Origin: Haliclona indistincta
Lineage: Eukaryota; Porifera; Demospongiae; Haplosclerida; Chalinidae
Direction of reading: 5' to 3'
NCBI GenBank assembly: GCA_964017065.1
Contig: OZ024792.1
Coordinates: 1,765,254-1,829,253 of the forward strand
DNA length: 64,000 bases
Notes under the pieces: generated by a model
Databases searched by the model: none
What the model was told of the DNA's origin: nothing
Seen by the model: the letters and a program-made list of their open reading frames with translations, nothing else
Made by a program: the position numbers and the translations under genes
Shown here: positions 1-17,400 of the stretch, piece after piece
Layout: each line of letters starts with the position of its first letter
Position numbering within the stretch: the first letter of the stretch is position 1

Positions 1-1752
1 GTGTACTGTTCTGCTGCATATGTTATTCCTGAACGCATTGTATGGAGAAAGAATGGCACTGTTGTGATGAACAGCACATCCACTACAATATCTCACCAGT
101 TAGTGGATGCAGCTACTGACAACTATACCAATACTCTGACAGTGACTGGAGACCATCACACACAAACCATCTCATGTGGAGCAGAAGTAGAATCATTATC
201 CTATCAAAGTGATATATCTATCAATGGTTAGTGGATAATAATTATGCTCCATAATACTCTCACAATTATGATATGCAGCTCCTAGTGGTCCTTTTGATGA
301 TGTGGTAGTGTCTATCTACTCCTCATCCAGTATTACAGTGAGCTGGTCACCTCCAGTGGGAGGAGCTGATGGATATGTCATCTTATGCAATGAAGCTACA
401 TGGCTAGTGGAAGGAGGGGACCAGACTAGCTCACTGCTGACTGGACTGAGTGAGGGACAGCTCTACACCATCAGAGTGTTAGCATACAAGGACCTACCAT
501 CACTACTGTCTGATCCTGTGCTAGTGAGGTTTGATGGTAAGGAATTGTTTAAACCGTGTTCATCCTATACCTTTGTACTTTAGAACCAGATCCAGTATCT
601 AGCCTTGGCACTAAAACTGTCTCTTCAATTTCCTTCGTTTCATGGATCCCACCAATTGAAACAGTTGTATCACAGTATAATGTTGTCTATTTCAACATAT
701 TAGCATGTCCATCAGAGCAACACAGCTCACAGAGTAGTAGTGTGATAGTCAATTCATCATCAACATCTACCCTGGTCTCACTGCAGCCAGGCCAGCTCTA
801 TAACATATCAGTGATAGCTATCAATGCTATTGGTCAGTCATCAGCTGTTAGCATCTCATATTGGACTCCATCAAGCCAAGGTGAGTCATCAAACATTGTT
901 AGTACACTGTGTACAATGAGACATTCAGTTCCCAGTGCTCCTCCTGAGATGGTAAATGTTAGTTCAGTACATGGATCATCATCCATTACTATTGTGAGAT
1001 GGGGAGAAGTACCTTGCCAGCATCGTAATGGAGAGATTATCAGATATGCTGTGAAGTACATTAGAGGACAGAATCAAACTCAAGGAGTGACTGTAATGGT
1101 GGATGGTCATGCAACCACTCTATATCTGGAGCCACTGACTGAGTACAGTATAATGGTTGCAGCTGTGAACAGCAAGGGAACTGGACAATTCAGTGAACCA
1201 GTTGCTATAGTAACAGAAGGTACATAGCTAGCTAACGGTTTTGCTGGCCAATGAATAATGTTTTTTTTTGTTGAGATTATTATTTTGGTTCCAATCACCA
1301 TTTATACTAATGGACTATGGTGTATACATTGTTTTCCTTGTTCTTATGCTTTAGGTCTTATTTTTGGAGTAATATCAAGTGGAATTGCTGTCCTGACTCT
1401 TATTGTGCTGATCATAACAGTTACTTTTGTTGTTTCTGCAATCCTCATCAGTAAAAAGTGAGATATGACATCAGTCGGTATCATGTCGGTATATTATTTT
1501 ATCATGATAATTATTAAAATTTTAAACTGTTACTGATATGTAGAAAAAGACATCTATCAAAGAATAAAGCTGAAAATAAAAAACTGATTGACTCAGTAAA
1601 AGTCGCTTATGAGTGAGTTGACTGCAAAATTATATAAACACAATTTCTTTCTCTCTTGTTCATGCTGCAGTGTGCCGATGAAGGAGATGAGTGGTTATGT
1701 CTACATGGATGCAGCATGCAAGTTACAACATGGAGGATCAAAGGGCAAATAA
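1..1752 (+). CDS. Gene A: type I Ig/FN3 single-pass receptor, 5' part outside window
   Basis: Partial gene; the first base lies inside an Ig exon. Exons read: <1-226 (Ig, Asn-rich glycosylation sites, C...C), 279-536 (FN3), 584-880 (FN3), 929-1219 (FN3 starting VPSAPPEMV), 1355-1457 (TM, GLIFGVISSGIAVLTLIVLI then basic KK), 1544-1612 and 1671-1752 (cytoplasmic tail, stop TAA 1750-1752). Extracellular introns are phase 1, tail introns phase 2. The tail reads AYDVPMKEMSGYVYMD near its end, giving a YDxP motif across the last splice junction and a YxxM motif; both are known SH2-ligand types. The intron 881-928 is 48 bp, in frame and stop-free. Bases 1-540 are almost identical, introns included, to gene B at 3822-4360, implying recent duplication or conversion. 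Likely a plasma-membrane adhesion or recognition receptor; the ligand is unknown. Confidence 0.85.
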
Positions 1753-2511
1753 TAATGTATCATAAACGCTTATGTCATGTTGCTCTATAGTATAGAGCTA
1801 TTCTGTAAACGGACTTTTTAATATACTTTATTGAGTACTGTTCATAATGTTAACTATAATGGATTCATGCTATGAGTAGTCAAGTGCATGCATTTAACAT
1901 GTTGTGGTGAATCCAATCTATAGCTAATGTATACGTAATGGCTTGTAAGACAGTTACATAAGTACACCAAGTGTACAGTCCACTGGACCTATAGTAATTT
2001 AACCACTACGCATCAATTATACAATCTGTATAGTGTGAACTTCAGCAATATACTGAAAACAGGGAAATAAATTAAAACAGGGAAATAGATTTTGGTCCTA
2101 ACAACATCGCTTGTGAAATCAGATCCAACAACACATAATGCGTAATACGTCACAAAGCCACAAATCCAAATTTGAAATAAACATGCTTGTATCACTAGAA
2201 TCACCTAAGAGCGTTTTATCAACAACATGATGTGTTGATCAACACACGTTTCCCCTCGGAAGAGCACAAACAGTTAGCCCGAACAAACAAGGAAACCAAG
2301 AAAATAAACTGTTATAGTATTGCATTGTACTACAGAATATAACATGCATACAATCTAACAAACATCATTAATTTTCTTACTGTCTGCAGTACGTTAAGTC
2401 CTTCAACCAGCTAGGAAGTTTCTGATAAAGTAAGTCACTGAGCATTTTACACAGAGAAAATTATAATAGCACCATTTTTTATATTTCTTCTTTTTTTGTA
2501 CAAGTTAAGTA
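1753..2511. other. Intergenic spacer A-B
   Basis: About 760 bp, AT-rich, without a coding exon that I can support. It holds the 3' flank of gene A and the 5' flank of gene B. No transposon end or strong inverted repeat was seen. A T-rich tract lies just upstream of the gene B start codon. Confidence 0.6.
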
Positions 2512-7007
<4,496 letters not shown>

Positions 7008-7399
7008 AATAATGTTTATAACTATTTTTATTGATCTGTACCGTGTGAACAACATTTTATTAGTTTGGAACAATGTTTCAGTCTCCAGTAGATACCCAGT
7101 TTTGTTAATGATATCTTTGGTGAGTCACGAGTGCCACTGGGGATGTTAATCAGTTGATTGAATACGCTATATTCATTACAGTAGTTGTAATTTACTACAG
7201 TACATCAGATTTAAACGTATATAAATGCAGTTTATTACGACATGAGCAACTTACTTGTTATTGCATGTTTTAGAGTACACAACCATTGTTCAGTAACTAA
7301 GTCTGTTTCTGTAACATTTTACTTGTTGTGAACAACAACCTCTAGAATAAGTATAAACATCAGTTCTATAGTGGCAGGTGATCTTCAGAACACCAAGAT
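7008..7399. other. Intergenic spacer B-C
   Basis: About 390 bp, AT-rich, following the gene B stop. Carries the 3' flank of B and the 5' flank of C. No further exon, repeat end or RNA gene is supported. Confidence 0.5.
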
Positions 7400-10300
7400 A
7401 TGGCCTTTAAAACTTGCTTAACATTGGCAATGATTGTCCAAGCAGTAGTTTCAACTTGTCCTCCAACAAAAGGTATTATCAATTTATTAATTTTTAAAAT
7501 TCTATGTTGCATTTAAAAATACAAAAACTAATGTGATAATGATGTAGGTATCTACCTGATGCATGGTGGCTACTGTCTCCCAGAGTACACAGTGATCAGT
7601 GACTTTGCTCTGACTGCTGACAACCCACTCCACTGTGTACTGGCTGGTAGTACTGGAGGAGAAGGAGGACAGTGGACTGGTCCTGACAACACACCAGTGC
7701 AGTGCAGTGGAGGGTCTGGTCCATTCACCTGCTCACAGTCATCAGACCCCACTAACATCACACTGTACAATACAGGAGCTTCATTCACAGGGAAACAGCT
7801 GTACACATGTACTATCAGTGGACAGAGCATCAGTGTACAGATTGAGAGTGAGTGTACATCAGTATAGAAAAATGGTGACACATTGCTTTGGTTTGCAGAT
7901 AACACAGTCATATTGGCCATCTACATTGATCCACCAGTTGATATGAAGAGTGTTCCTCAGAACTACACAATACACTGCATCACTACTGGACAGAATAGCA
8001 GTAATATCAATGTTGGAATGTTTCTGGAGAGACATGGACAATCTTATTATAATTTAAGTCAAAACATTCCACCAGTAATGGGGTACAGCGAGATCCCTCC
8101 TACTGTTAATACACTGAACAGTACTACTCTCATATATGGCTACTCTGAGGAGGTAGTCTGGAGAGCAGACAGAACAGAGTTTGATGAAACAGAATTTGAT
8201 GAACAAGGATTCACTAAGTACAATGCTGATCATGACTGGGCTTGTGGTGTCAACTATCCTATCAATGCATATGATGACTTACAAACATACATCAGAGGTG
8301 AGACTATATCGTGCATAGAATACTAAGATGTTTATTTCCCTGCATGTGTTCAGCTCCCAACTTCACTCCCTCTAACTTGACTCTACTCCACATGAATGCC
8401 ACTAGTGCCACCATCAGCTGGACAGCAGTGAATGCTACAGAAGCTGATGGATATGTTGTGTACAGTACTCCACAATCCACTAACACTACAGCAGTTGATG
8501 TTGGTAATGTCACACAGTACACACTGGAAGGAGTGAAGCTATTCAACAACCACATGTACAATATCAGTGTTAGAGCTTATCAAGATTTACTAGGACCAAT
8601 GTCTGTACCATTGATTGTAGAATCCTCAAAAGGTTAGCATTCGAAATATTCTAATCTGTGTTAATTTTTTTATAGCTCTGATTCAGATGCTGAATTGGTC
8701 ACTCCTGACAGGTATCGCTGATGAAAACATCATGTATCATGTGGATTGCATCACTGTCTATATCAATGCTTCCAAGATTGTTCATTGGATGAGGAATGGG
8801 CAGATGATACCAACTGCTCATAGTGAAACAGTCACTCATAAACTGATCAATGAATCCAGCTTTGCTTACAATAGCTCCTTGCTCATTCAGGAAGGAGTGA
8901 GTGGGATAAACAACTTCACCTGTTCAGCAGTACTAGGAGACACTACATTGACTCAATCCATCACAATACAAGGTTTCACTATTTATACAGTCATACCGGG
9001 AGTCATACACAAATTTAGTTCCACTCTTTTAGGGCCTACTGCTCCACCACAAAATGTCGAGGTGAATATTTTGTCAGCTGATAGTGTCTCTGTGTCATGG
9101 ACATCTCCTGTTGATGATGAGGAAGTTAAAGAGTTTATCATCAGAGAGATAAATGGGTTAGTGGACGTGAAGACAGCTCAAGGAAATAATTATTCAGCTA
9201 TTTTGAGCGGGTTAACTCGTGGAATGGCCTACACTTTCGTAGTCCATGCCTTTATAGATTTTGCATCTCCTGCGAGCAATTCTACCAGCATTCTATTTGA
9301 TGGTGAGTCAGCGAACATGCATTCTAGACAGTTAACCACTCTTTTTCAATGCAGTTCCATCACAAGTCACTTCTCTTCATATTGATTTATCCTCAAGGAC
9401 AGTCACATGGGTTCTTCCTCAGGACAGTAGTGATGTCACTATGTATCAACTACAGTATACTCCACTGTGCAGTAATGATACTCTTATTACTGATCATGAT
9501 AATACAACCAACACCAGTATTGATCTACCAGACATTGATCAAACAGTACCTTACACTATAACTGTGAAAGCAGTGAATAATATTGGACCAGGGCAACAGA
9601 AAAACATCACTGTCAAGAGAATTGATACTGAAAGTAAGAGAAACTTTGTATCAATTGCTATTTTTAATCTTGTCTACAGTCCCTGCTAGTGCTCCTGACA
9701 ATGTCACAGTGACTCGTGTTGGAGATAATGTTATTTGGGTATCTTGGAGAGAAGCTGACTGCAGACTACACCACAGTCAGTCACTGGAGTACGTAATGCT
9801 GGTAACAATGATCGGGAGAGGCATCAACTACACCTACATCATACCACTGAGCCAGTCTAGTAGAATGCTAACTGGTCTCAGCTCACTAACTGAGTACAGT
9901 ATCCAGATGGCACTAAGGAACAACTTAGGACAAGGACCATACAGTGATCAAATCAATGTAACCACTTTGATGTCAACTTCAGGTAATCTAGACATTGAAA
10001 CTTTAAACCCTTTTTGCATGTATTTTCAGAGATTTAAAGGGTTACAATTTCTGACACAACCATGCAGTCATAATTGCATATCCATGCAGTAGGATTTCTA
10101 GCTAATAATTGTAGTGTTCAAGATTTTCTGAACACTACAATTGCACTTACTAAGAAACACTAATAAACATGCATGGGTGGGGTATTCTATCAACAGCTAT
10201 CAACCTGGTAGCTCAATGGTAGCTAAAATACAGTTCCGAGAATTTTTCTGCAGCTCTACTTATAGCTCATAGCTTGTAGACAAAATATGACAGTTGTTTT

Positions 10301-10860
10301 GATTATTCCGAAACTTCAGCTACAGACCCAGAAACTACAGCTACTCAACCACCAGGTTAGGTCAATACTACCTGTGTGCTTGTTATACGTGTATTATATA
10401 GTTTCTCCCGGGATAAACATAAGTGTGATTGCTGCCATAGTTACCTTTGTACTGGTAGTGATAGCAGCGGTAGCCATTGTTGTGGTACTTAAGAAAAGGT
10501 GAGATACCTCGAAAATGTTGATCATCTATTAACTGATTGTTATTTTTTAAGAAAGACGAAATCATCAAATAAAATTAGCTACTCTGAAGAGTGAGTCTGT
10601 TGCTAATGATAGTTCATGACATTCCAACAGTGCTTGTAACAAACTTTCTTGCTCTGTGCAGTGTTCCTATGAAGATGAGTGCATGTGACACTCACACACC
10701 AAGTGAACAGCAGCAGTGTGACCATACTGGTGATGTCACATATGAGTTAGCCTGCATGCAATTTATGACACTGATTTCAATAAACTATTATTTTTACCTC
10801 AGTGAGCCCATACAGATCAGTGTGTCTGTACAGCAGTTTGATGATGATTGCAGCTTATAG
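7400..10860 (+). CDS. Gene C: type II Ig/FN3 single-pass receptor
   Basis: Thirteen exons predicting about 837 aa: 7400-7472 signal peptide (MAFKTCLTLAMIVQAVVS), 7548-7847 D1 (Ig-like: [24 protein letters not shown]), 7899-8297 D2 (YTIHCITTG...WACGVNYP), 8354-8632 FN3, 8676-8972 Ig (VDCITVYINAS...FTCSAVLG), 9033-9302, 9355-9633 and 9680-9982 three FN3, 10320-10355 stalk (TDPETTATQPP), 10402-10498 TM (ISVIAAIVTFVLVVIAAVAI) then KKR, 10552-10590, 10662-10745 and 10803-10860 tail, stop TAG. Extracellular introns are phase 1, tail introns phase 2. The last junction makes TYDEP. Introns 8973-9032 (60 bp) and 10746-10802 (57 bp) are in frame and stop-free. The C-terminus appears frameshifted relative to type I tails, because CAGCTTATAG replaces the CAGCTTACATCAG-like sequence. 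Probably an adhesion or recognition receptor. Confidence 0.88.
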
Positions 10861-11474
10861 CATTCATCCTCCAGAGAGAAAGCACCAAGATCCAATAATT
10901 TGACTTTTATTATTGTGTGACACTTGCACTGATAGCATGTGTGTTTGCATGATACAAAATAGTCTAAAAACAACAAAATGTGTAGCTCCTTTATAGTCAG
11001 AGTACCATCTTGTCTTAGTGAACCAGTGTATGTCATGTGTGCAAGTCATACTAGCTCTGCACCAAGTGGGTGTGATCTTGATGATGATATTAATTAGCTG
11101 GCAGCTCAAAACTATTCAAGAAAATTTTTATACATAGTTTTGTACTGTAGCTTATGTGAATGTTGTTTTCAGGCTGATTCACCAGACTTTTAGTACTTTA
11201 TACTACTGAGAAGTTTTTGTGAATCCATGAACTATTTAAGCGCAAACTATACTCATGCACCCATTGCCGGTTCTGGGTAAATATAATGTTATTCAGATGA
11301 GTGAATGTGCAGCTTACAACAGTTCACAAACAAAAAGGAATAATAAAAAAATGTTTTCATCACTTTGGTACCTTGTGACTTCAATTCATATTACGGAGTT
11401 CAAGACTTCAGTTAACAGCTTTAACTTCTACTAGGAGCCTTCATGTGTGCTCCTGCTAGGACTTAATTGCTAAA
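10861..11474 (+). other. Spacer C-D with orphan tail exons
   Basis: Past the gene C stop the sequence still aligns with other tail exons (ATTCATCCTCCAGAGAGAAA). A stranded tail exon follows an AG at about 11020-11021: GAACCAGTGTATGTCATG, open to a TAG at about 11094. Further on, GTTATTCAGATGAGTGAATG (about 11289) resembles the [10 protein letters not shown] part of type I tails. These look like leftovers of an ancestral, longer tail or of a deleted gene. The same block lies upstream of F, G, H and J. Confidence 0.6.
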
Positions 11475-14400
11475 ATGCATTTTGTGATAATAGTAGCATT
11501 TCTATTGACAATTTGGACACAAGCAACTGGAAAATGTCCTCCTAATTCAGGTAAGATTAGCTATTACTATGACTGAATAAATTTTCTCTTCTAGGGATCT
11601 ACCTGATGCATGGTGGCTACTGTCTCCCAGAGTACACAGTGATCAGTGACTTTGCTCTGACTGCTGACAACCCACTCCACTGTGTACTGGCTGGTAGTAC
11701 AGGAGGAGAAGGAGGACAGTGGACTGGTCCTGACAACACACCAGTGCAGTGCAGTGGAGGGTCTGGTCCATTCACCTGCTCACATTCATCAGATCCCACT
11801 AACTTCACACTGTACAAGAATAATGCAGGAGCTTCATTCACAGCGAAACAGCTGTACACATGTACCATCAGTGGTCAGAGCATCAGTGTACAGATTGAGA
11901 GTGAGTGACAAACACTCTTGGATACACTAATAAGCTTACCTTGTTTGCAGATAACACAGTCCTATTAGCCATCTATATAGATCCACCAGTTGATATGAAG
12001 AGTGTTCCTCAAAACTACACAATACACTGTTTCACTACTGGACAGAGTAGCAGTGATATCAATTTTGGAATGTTTCTAGAGAGACATGGGCAATCTTATT
12101 ATGATCATGTAGTTCCACCAGTAATAGGGTACAGCGAGATCCCTCCTACTGTCAATACACTGAACAGTACTAATCTCACATATGACTACTCTGAGGAGGT
12201 AGTCTGGAGAGCAGACAGAACAGAGTTTGATGAAACAGAATTTGGTGAACAAGGATTCACTAAGTACAATGCTGATCATGACTGGGCTTGTGTTGTCAAC
12301 TATCTATATGATGACTTGCAAACATACATCAGAGGTGTGAGTGTATACTCAAATAATTATAATAAAATTTTATTTCACTGTGTTCAGCTCCCAACTTCAC
12401 TCCGACTAAACTGACTCTACTCTACATGAATTCCACTAGTGCCACCATCAGCTGGACAGCAGTGAATGCTACAGAAGCTGATGGATATGTTGTGTACAGT
12501 ACTCCACAATCCACTAACACTACAGCAGTTGATGTTGGTAATGTCACACAGTACACACTGGAAGGAGTGAAGCTATTCAACAACCACATCTACAATATCA
12601 GTGTTAGAGCTTATCAAGATTTACTAGGACCAAAGTCTGTACCATTGATTGTAGTATCCTCAGAAGGTTAGTATTCGAAATGTCCTAAATCTGTGTCAAT
12701 ATTTTTATAGCTCAGATTCAGATGCTGATTTGGTCACTTCTGACAAGTATCGCTGACGACAACATCATGTATCGTGTGGATTGCATCACTGTCTATATCA
12801 ATGCTTCCGAGATTGTTCAGTGGATGAGGAATGGGCAGATGATACCAACTGCTCATAGTGAAACAGTCACTCAAAAACTGATCAATGAATCCAGCTTTGC
12901 ATACAATAGCTCCTTGCTCATTCAGGAAGGAGTGAGTGGGATAAACAACTTCACCTGTTCAGCAATACTAGGAGACACTACATTGACTCAATCCATCATA
13001 ATACAAGGTTTCACTATTAGGGAGGCACGGTAGTGACTCCCTATATGTAGGGATGAACGAGAAAACAAGATGGCGGCTACATACAATGTAACAAGAAATT
13101 AAAAAGATTTCTATCGAAATCAAAAGGATGTAGTGATGAAGAAATCTACCACTGGTTCACAATGTAAACCAACAAGGAACAAGCATAGAATGGTGACACG
13201 ATTGACTTGCTAACAGACCATAGATCCCTACATCAGTGGCTGCTGTGGCCAGATTATAGCTAGTTAAGCTATTTACTGTTGACTGACACTTTGAATAGAA
13301 TTCAGCTTGTGACAAAATATTGATCTTATGTACAGCCACTGATGTAGGGATCTATGGTCTGTTAGCAAGTCAATCGTGTCACCATTCTATGCTTGTTCCT
13401 TGTTGGTTTACATTGTGAACCAGTGGTAGATTTCTTCATCACTACATCCTTTTGATTTCGATAGAAATCTTTTTAATTTCTTGTTTGTGTCCTTTTTTTC
13501 TTTTTAGTGAAGTGCAGTTCAATATCATGCATGTGCTGAGAAGTCTTTATTTCCACCATTAGTTTAGTAATCCGGTTGTTGATGGCTTTTCTTAAACTTA
13601 TAGCTAAAATTGTTAAGCTGTATGTACGTATCAGGTCTGCCTAGTCGCCTACGCTGTGCATACGAGCCCCGCCCACACTTGTTTGTAGACCTATAATACG
13701 GCGGTTATAATTATCTGGCAAGTGCAGAATGGCGATCCAGTACACGAGCTTACCGTTCGTCGAAGACTCCAGACAAATGCCGGGTGTGTGTTCTCCGTGA
13801 TAGTGATCCACACGGCGCAGCGATACTTTAGCTCCTTGGTCACGTGCGCTACCCATTGCTTGGTCACGTGCGTATTGCGCAATCACAATAATGGCGTCTA
13901 ACACTAAGCTGACAATGGATCACGATCGAGAAATCGCGGAACTTAGATCGCCGTTACGCTAAAAACAAAGCTCAAAAGGCACATGCCAGGGGAATTTCAC
14001 GACTGTTCGTGGCTGTTTTGGTCTCGGCACTGCTCGCGTAAAGGCGCTAGTAGGCGAGTGGAAGAAAGAAAGAAGAAAGAAAGAAAGAAAGAAGAAAGAA
14101 AGAAGAAAACGAAGATGACGAAACTCGATTTTCACCGTTTCCAGGTTCGTCACTTTAGTAACAATTTCGAGCAATCTCCTTGCTACTGTAAGATGGGGCA
14201 ACGCCAGAGAGCAGATCTAAGTGTCTAAAGACGTATAAAATTCAACACCAGGCAAAATATCAGCGTTTGAACGCTAATACATGTATGTAGCCGCCATCTT
14301 GTTTTCTCGTTCATCCCTACATAGGGAGACACTACCGTGTCTCCCTAATAGCGTTCAAACGCTGATATTTCGCCTGGTGATGAATTTTATACGTCCAAAG

Positions 14401-17400
14401 ACACTCAGATCTGCTCTCTGACGTTGCCCCATCTTACAGTAGCAAGGAGATTGCTCGAAAGTGTTACTAAAGTGACGAACCGGGAAATGGTGAAAATCGA
14501 CGTTCGTCATCTTCGTTTTCTTTCTTTCTTTCTTCCACTCGCCTAGCGCCTTTACGCGAGCATTTTCAAGACCAAAACACCCACGAACAGTCGTGAAATT
14601 CTCCTGGCATGTGCCTTTTGAACTTAGTTTTTAGCGAAACGACGATATACATTTTACGAGCTCACGATCACGAACAGTTGTCAGCTAAGACTAAGTTTTT
14701 GACGCCATTATTGTGATTACGTAATACGCACGTGACCAAACACACTTGTAGTAGGGTCCGCAATGAAAAAAACGAGTGTCACAGATTCAGCGGGATTGTG
14801 TCTCAGCGTGTAGAGTGGGTTGACCCGAACATAGAACAGGTAAATAGAGAAGCGCCAAGTCCTTCCTTTTTGCAAGAAAAACAAAAACACTTAGAATTGC
14901 GTGGGTGGAGCTAGCCACGCAAGTAAAATGCTTTTTATTTGAACAATATTCAACGCCTAAGCTTAATGATGTTGGTAAAGACGCTCAGGATCATGCTTTC
15001 AAGAATTCCGTGGTCTTCGACGTTGCAGCGTCCTTCGTGTGTTGTTTCCAGGTCATAATTTGAAAAGAGGCGGGGCTCCAGAGACGTCGAAGAATACTCT
15101 TTGGGCTCGAGTGCTTTTGTACATTGTGCTGCAGCAACCCTATTGCAGATTTAACTAAGTTAGGTGACAATGTATCTACATAGCAAGTTTTATGATGTTT
15201 ATGCATTTACTTCCATCTGGCTCAAAAATTTTAAACATTTTTTGAGCCAGATGGAAGGAAGCATGTGAAGTTTATAACATTTGCTGTGCAGGTACATTGT
15301 CACCTAACTTAGTTAAATCTGCAATAGGGCTGCTGCAGCACAATGTACAAAAGCGCTCGAGCCCAAAGAGTATTTTTTCGTGGTGTCTGGAGCCCCGCCT
15401 CTTTTCAAATTATGACCTGGAAACAACACACGAAGGACGCTGCGACGTCGAAGACCTCGGAATTCTTGAAAGCATGATCCTGAGCGTCTTTACCAACATC
15501 AATAAGCTTCGGCGTTGAATGTTGTTCGAATAAAAAGCATTTTACTTGCGATTGGCTAACTCCGCCCACGCTATTCGAAGTGTTTTTGTTTTTCCTGCAA
15601 AAAGGAAAGACTTGGCGCTTCTCTCTTTACCTGTTCTATGTTCGGGTCAACCCACTCTACACGCTGAGACGCAATCCCGCTGAATCTGTGACAGTCGATT
15701 TTTTCATTGCGGACCCTATGTAGAGTATCGCCGTATGGAGAGCGCATATTGGCGTCTGGAGTCTTCGAAGAACAACTCACAGAGTAAGCTCGTGTAGTAT
15801 CACCGTTCGGCTGCTTGCCAGATAGTATCACAGCCATACAGAAAATTCTAAACCAGAGTGGGCGGGGCTCGTATGCTGTGCATGCAGGCTGCAGCATTGG
15901 CAGCAGCATGCATGAATGCATGAGCTAGTTTCAGTATTTAGGAGCTACAAGTTAAAAAGCAATTATCAAAAAAGCAAACCAAACCAATGATGGAAACAAA
16001 AAAGAGATACATAGGGTCTCCAATGAAAAAAATCGACAGTCACAGATTCAGCGGGCTTGCATCTCGGTGTGTAGAGTGGTTCGACCCGAACATAAAACGG
16101 ACAAACAGAGAAGCGCCAAGTCCTTCCTTTTTGCAGGAAAAAATAAAAACACTCGAAATAACTGGACGGAGCTAGCCAATCGTAAGTAAATACTTTTTGT
16201 TCAAACCACATTCAGCGCCAAAGCTTATTTTCGTTGGTAAGGATGCACAGGATCATGCTGTCAAGATTTCCAAGCTCTTCGACGACGCAGCGATCTTTAT
16301 GCGCTGTTTCAGGGCCATACATTGAAAGAGGGCGGGGCCCCAAGACGATGACGAAAATAGACTTAGGACTCCAGCGCTTTTGTAAATTGTGCTGTAGCAA
16401 CCCTAATGCAGATTTTATTTAGTTAGGTATCAATACATCTGCACAGCAAGTTTTATGAAGTTCATACACTTCCTTCCATCTGGCTCAAAATTTTTCTATT
16501 TAATTTTTGGTTTTTTGAGCCAGATGGAAGGAAGTGTATGAACTTCATAAAACTTGCTGTGCAGATGTATTGATACCTAACTAAATAAAATCTGCATTAG
16601 GGTTGCTACAGCACAATTTACAAAAGCGCTGGAGTCCTAAGTCTATTTTCGTCATCGTCTTGGGGCCCCGCCCTCTTTCAATGTATGGCCTGGAAACAGC
16701 GCATAAAGATCGCTGCGTCGTCGAAGAGCTTGGAAATCTTGACAGCATGATCCTGTGCATCCTTACCAACGAAAATAAGCTTTGGCGCTGAATGTGGTTT
16801 GAACAAAAAGTATTTACTTAGGATTGGCTAGCTCCGCCCAGTTATTTCGAGTGTTTTTACTTTTTCCTGCAAAAAGGAAGGACTTGGCGCTTCTCTGTTT
16901 GTCCGTTTTATGTTCGGGTCGAACCACTCTACACACCGAGATGCAAGCCCGCTGAATCTGTGACTGTCGATTTTTTCATTGGAGACCCTAATCAGATACA
17001 TTATCTTGCCGAATTCGAACTGCACCAAAAATTTGGAACTCAGTCTCACTGTAAAAGAAAAAAGGACACAAACAAGAAAATAAAAAGATTTCTAACGAAA
17101 TCAAAAGGATGTAGGGATAAAGAAATCTGCTACTGGTCCACAATGTAAACCAACAAGGAGCAAGCATGGAATGGTAACACGATTGACTTGCTAACAGACC
17201 ATAGATCCCTACATCAGTGGCTGACTACAGCAGTTCTGCTAGTTGCTATTGACTGACACCTGACATGCATTGGTTAGCTTGTGACAAAATAATTATAGTA
17301 TAGTCAAAATGTTATGTGCAGCCACTGATGTAGGGATCTATGGTCTGTTAGCAAGTCAATCATGTTACCATTCCATGCTTGCTCCTTGTTGGTTTACATT

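Noticed and set aside
10779..10784. AATAAA inside the last tail intron of gene C as an alternative polyA site
   Set aside because: Copies occur in G and I too, but the upstream frame has no stop before it and no supporting downstream signal was recognised.
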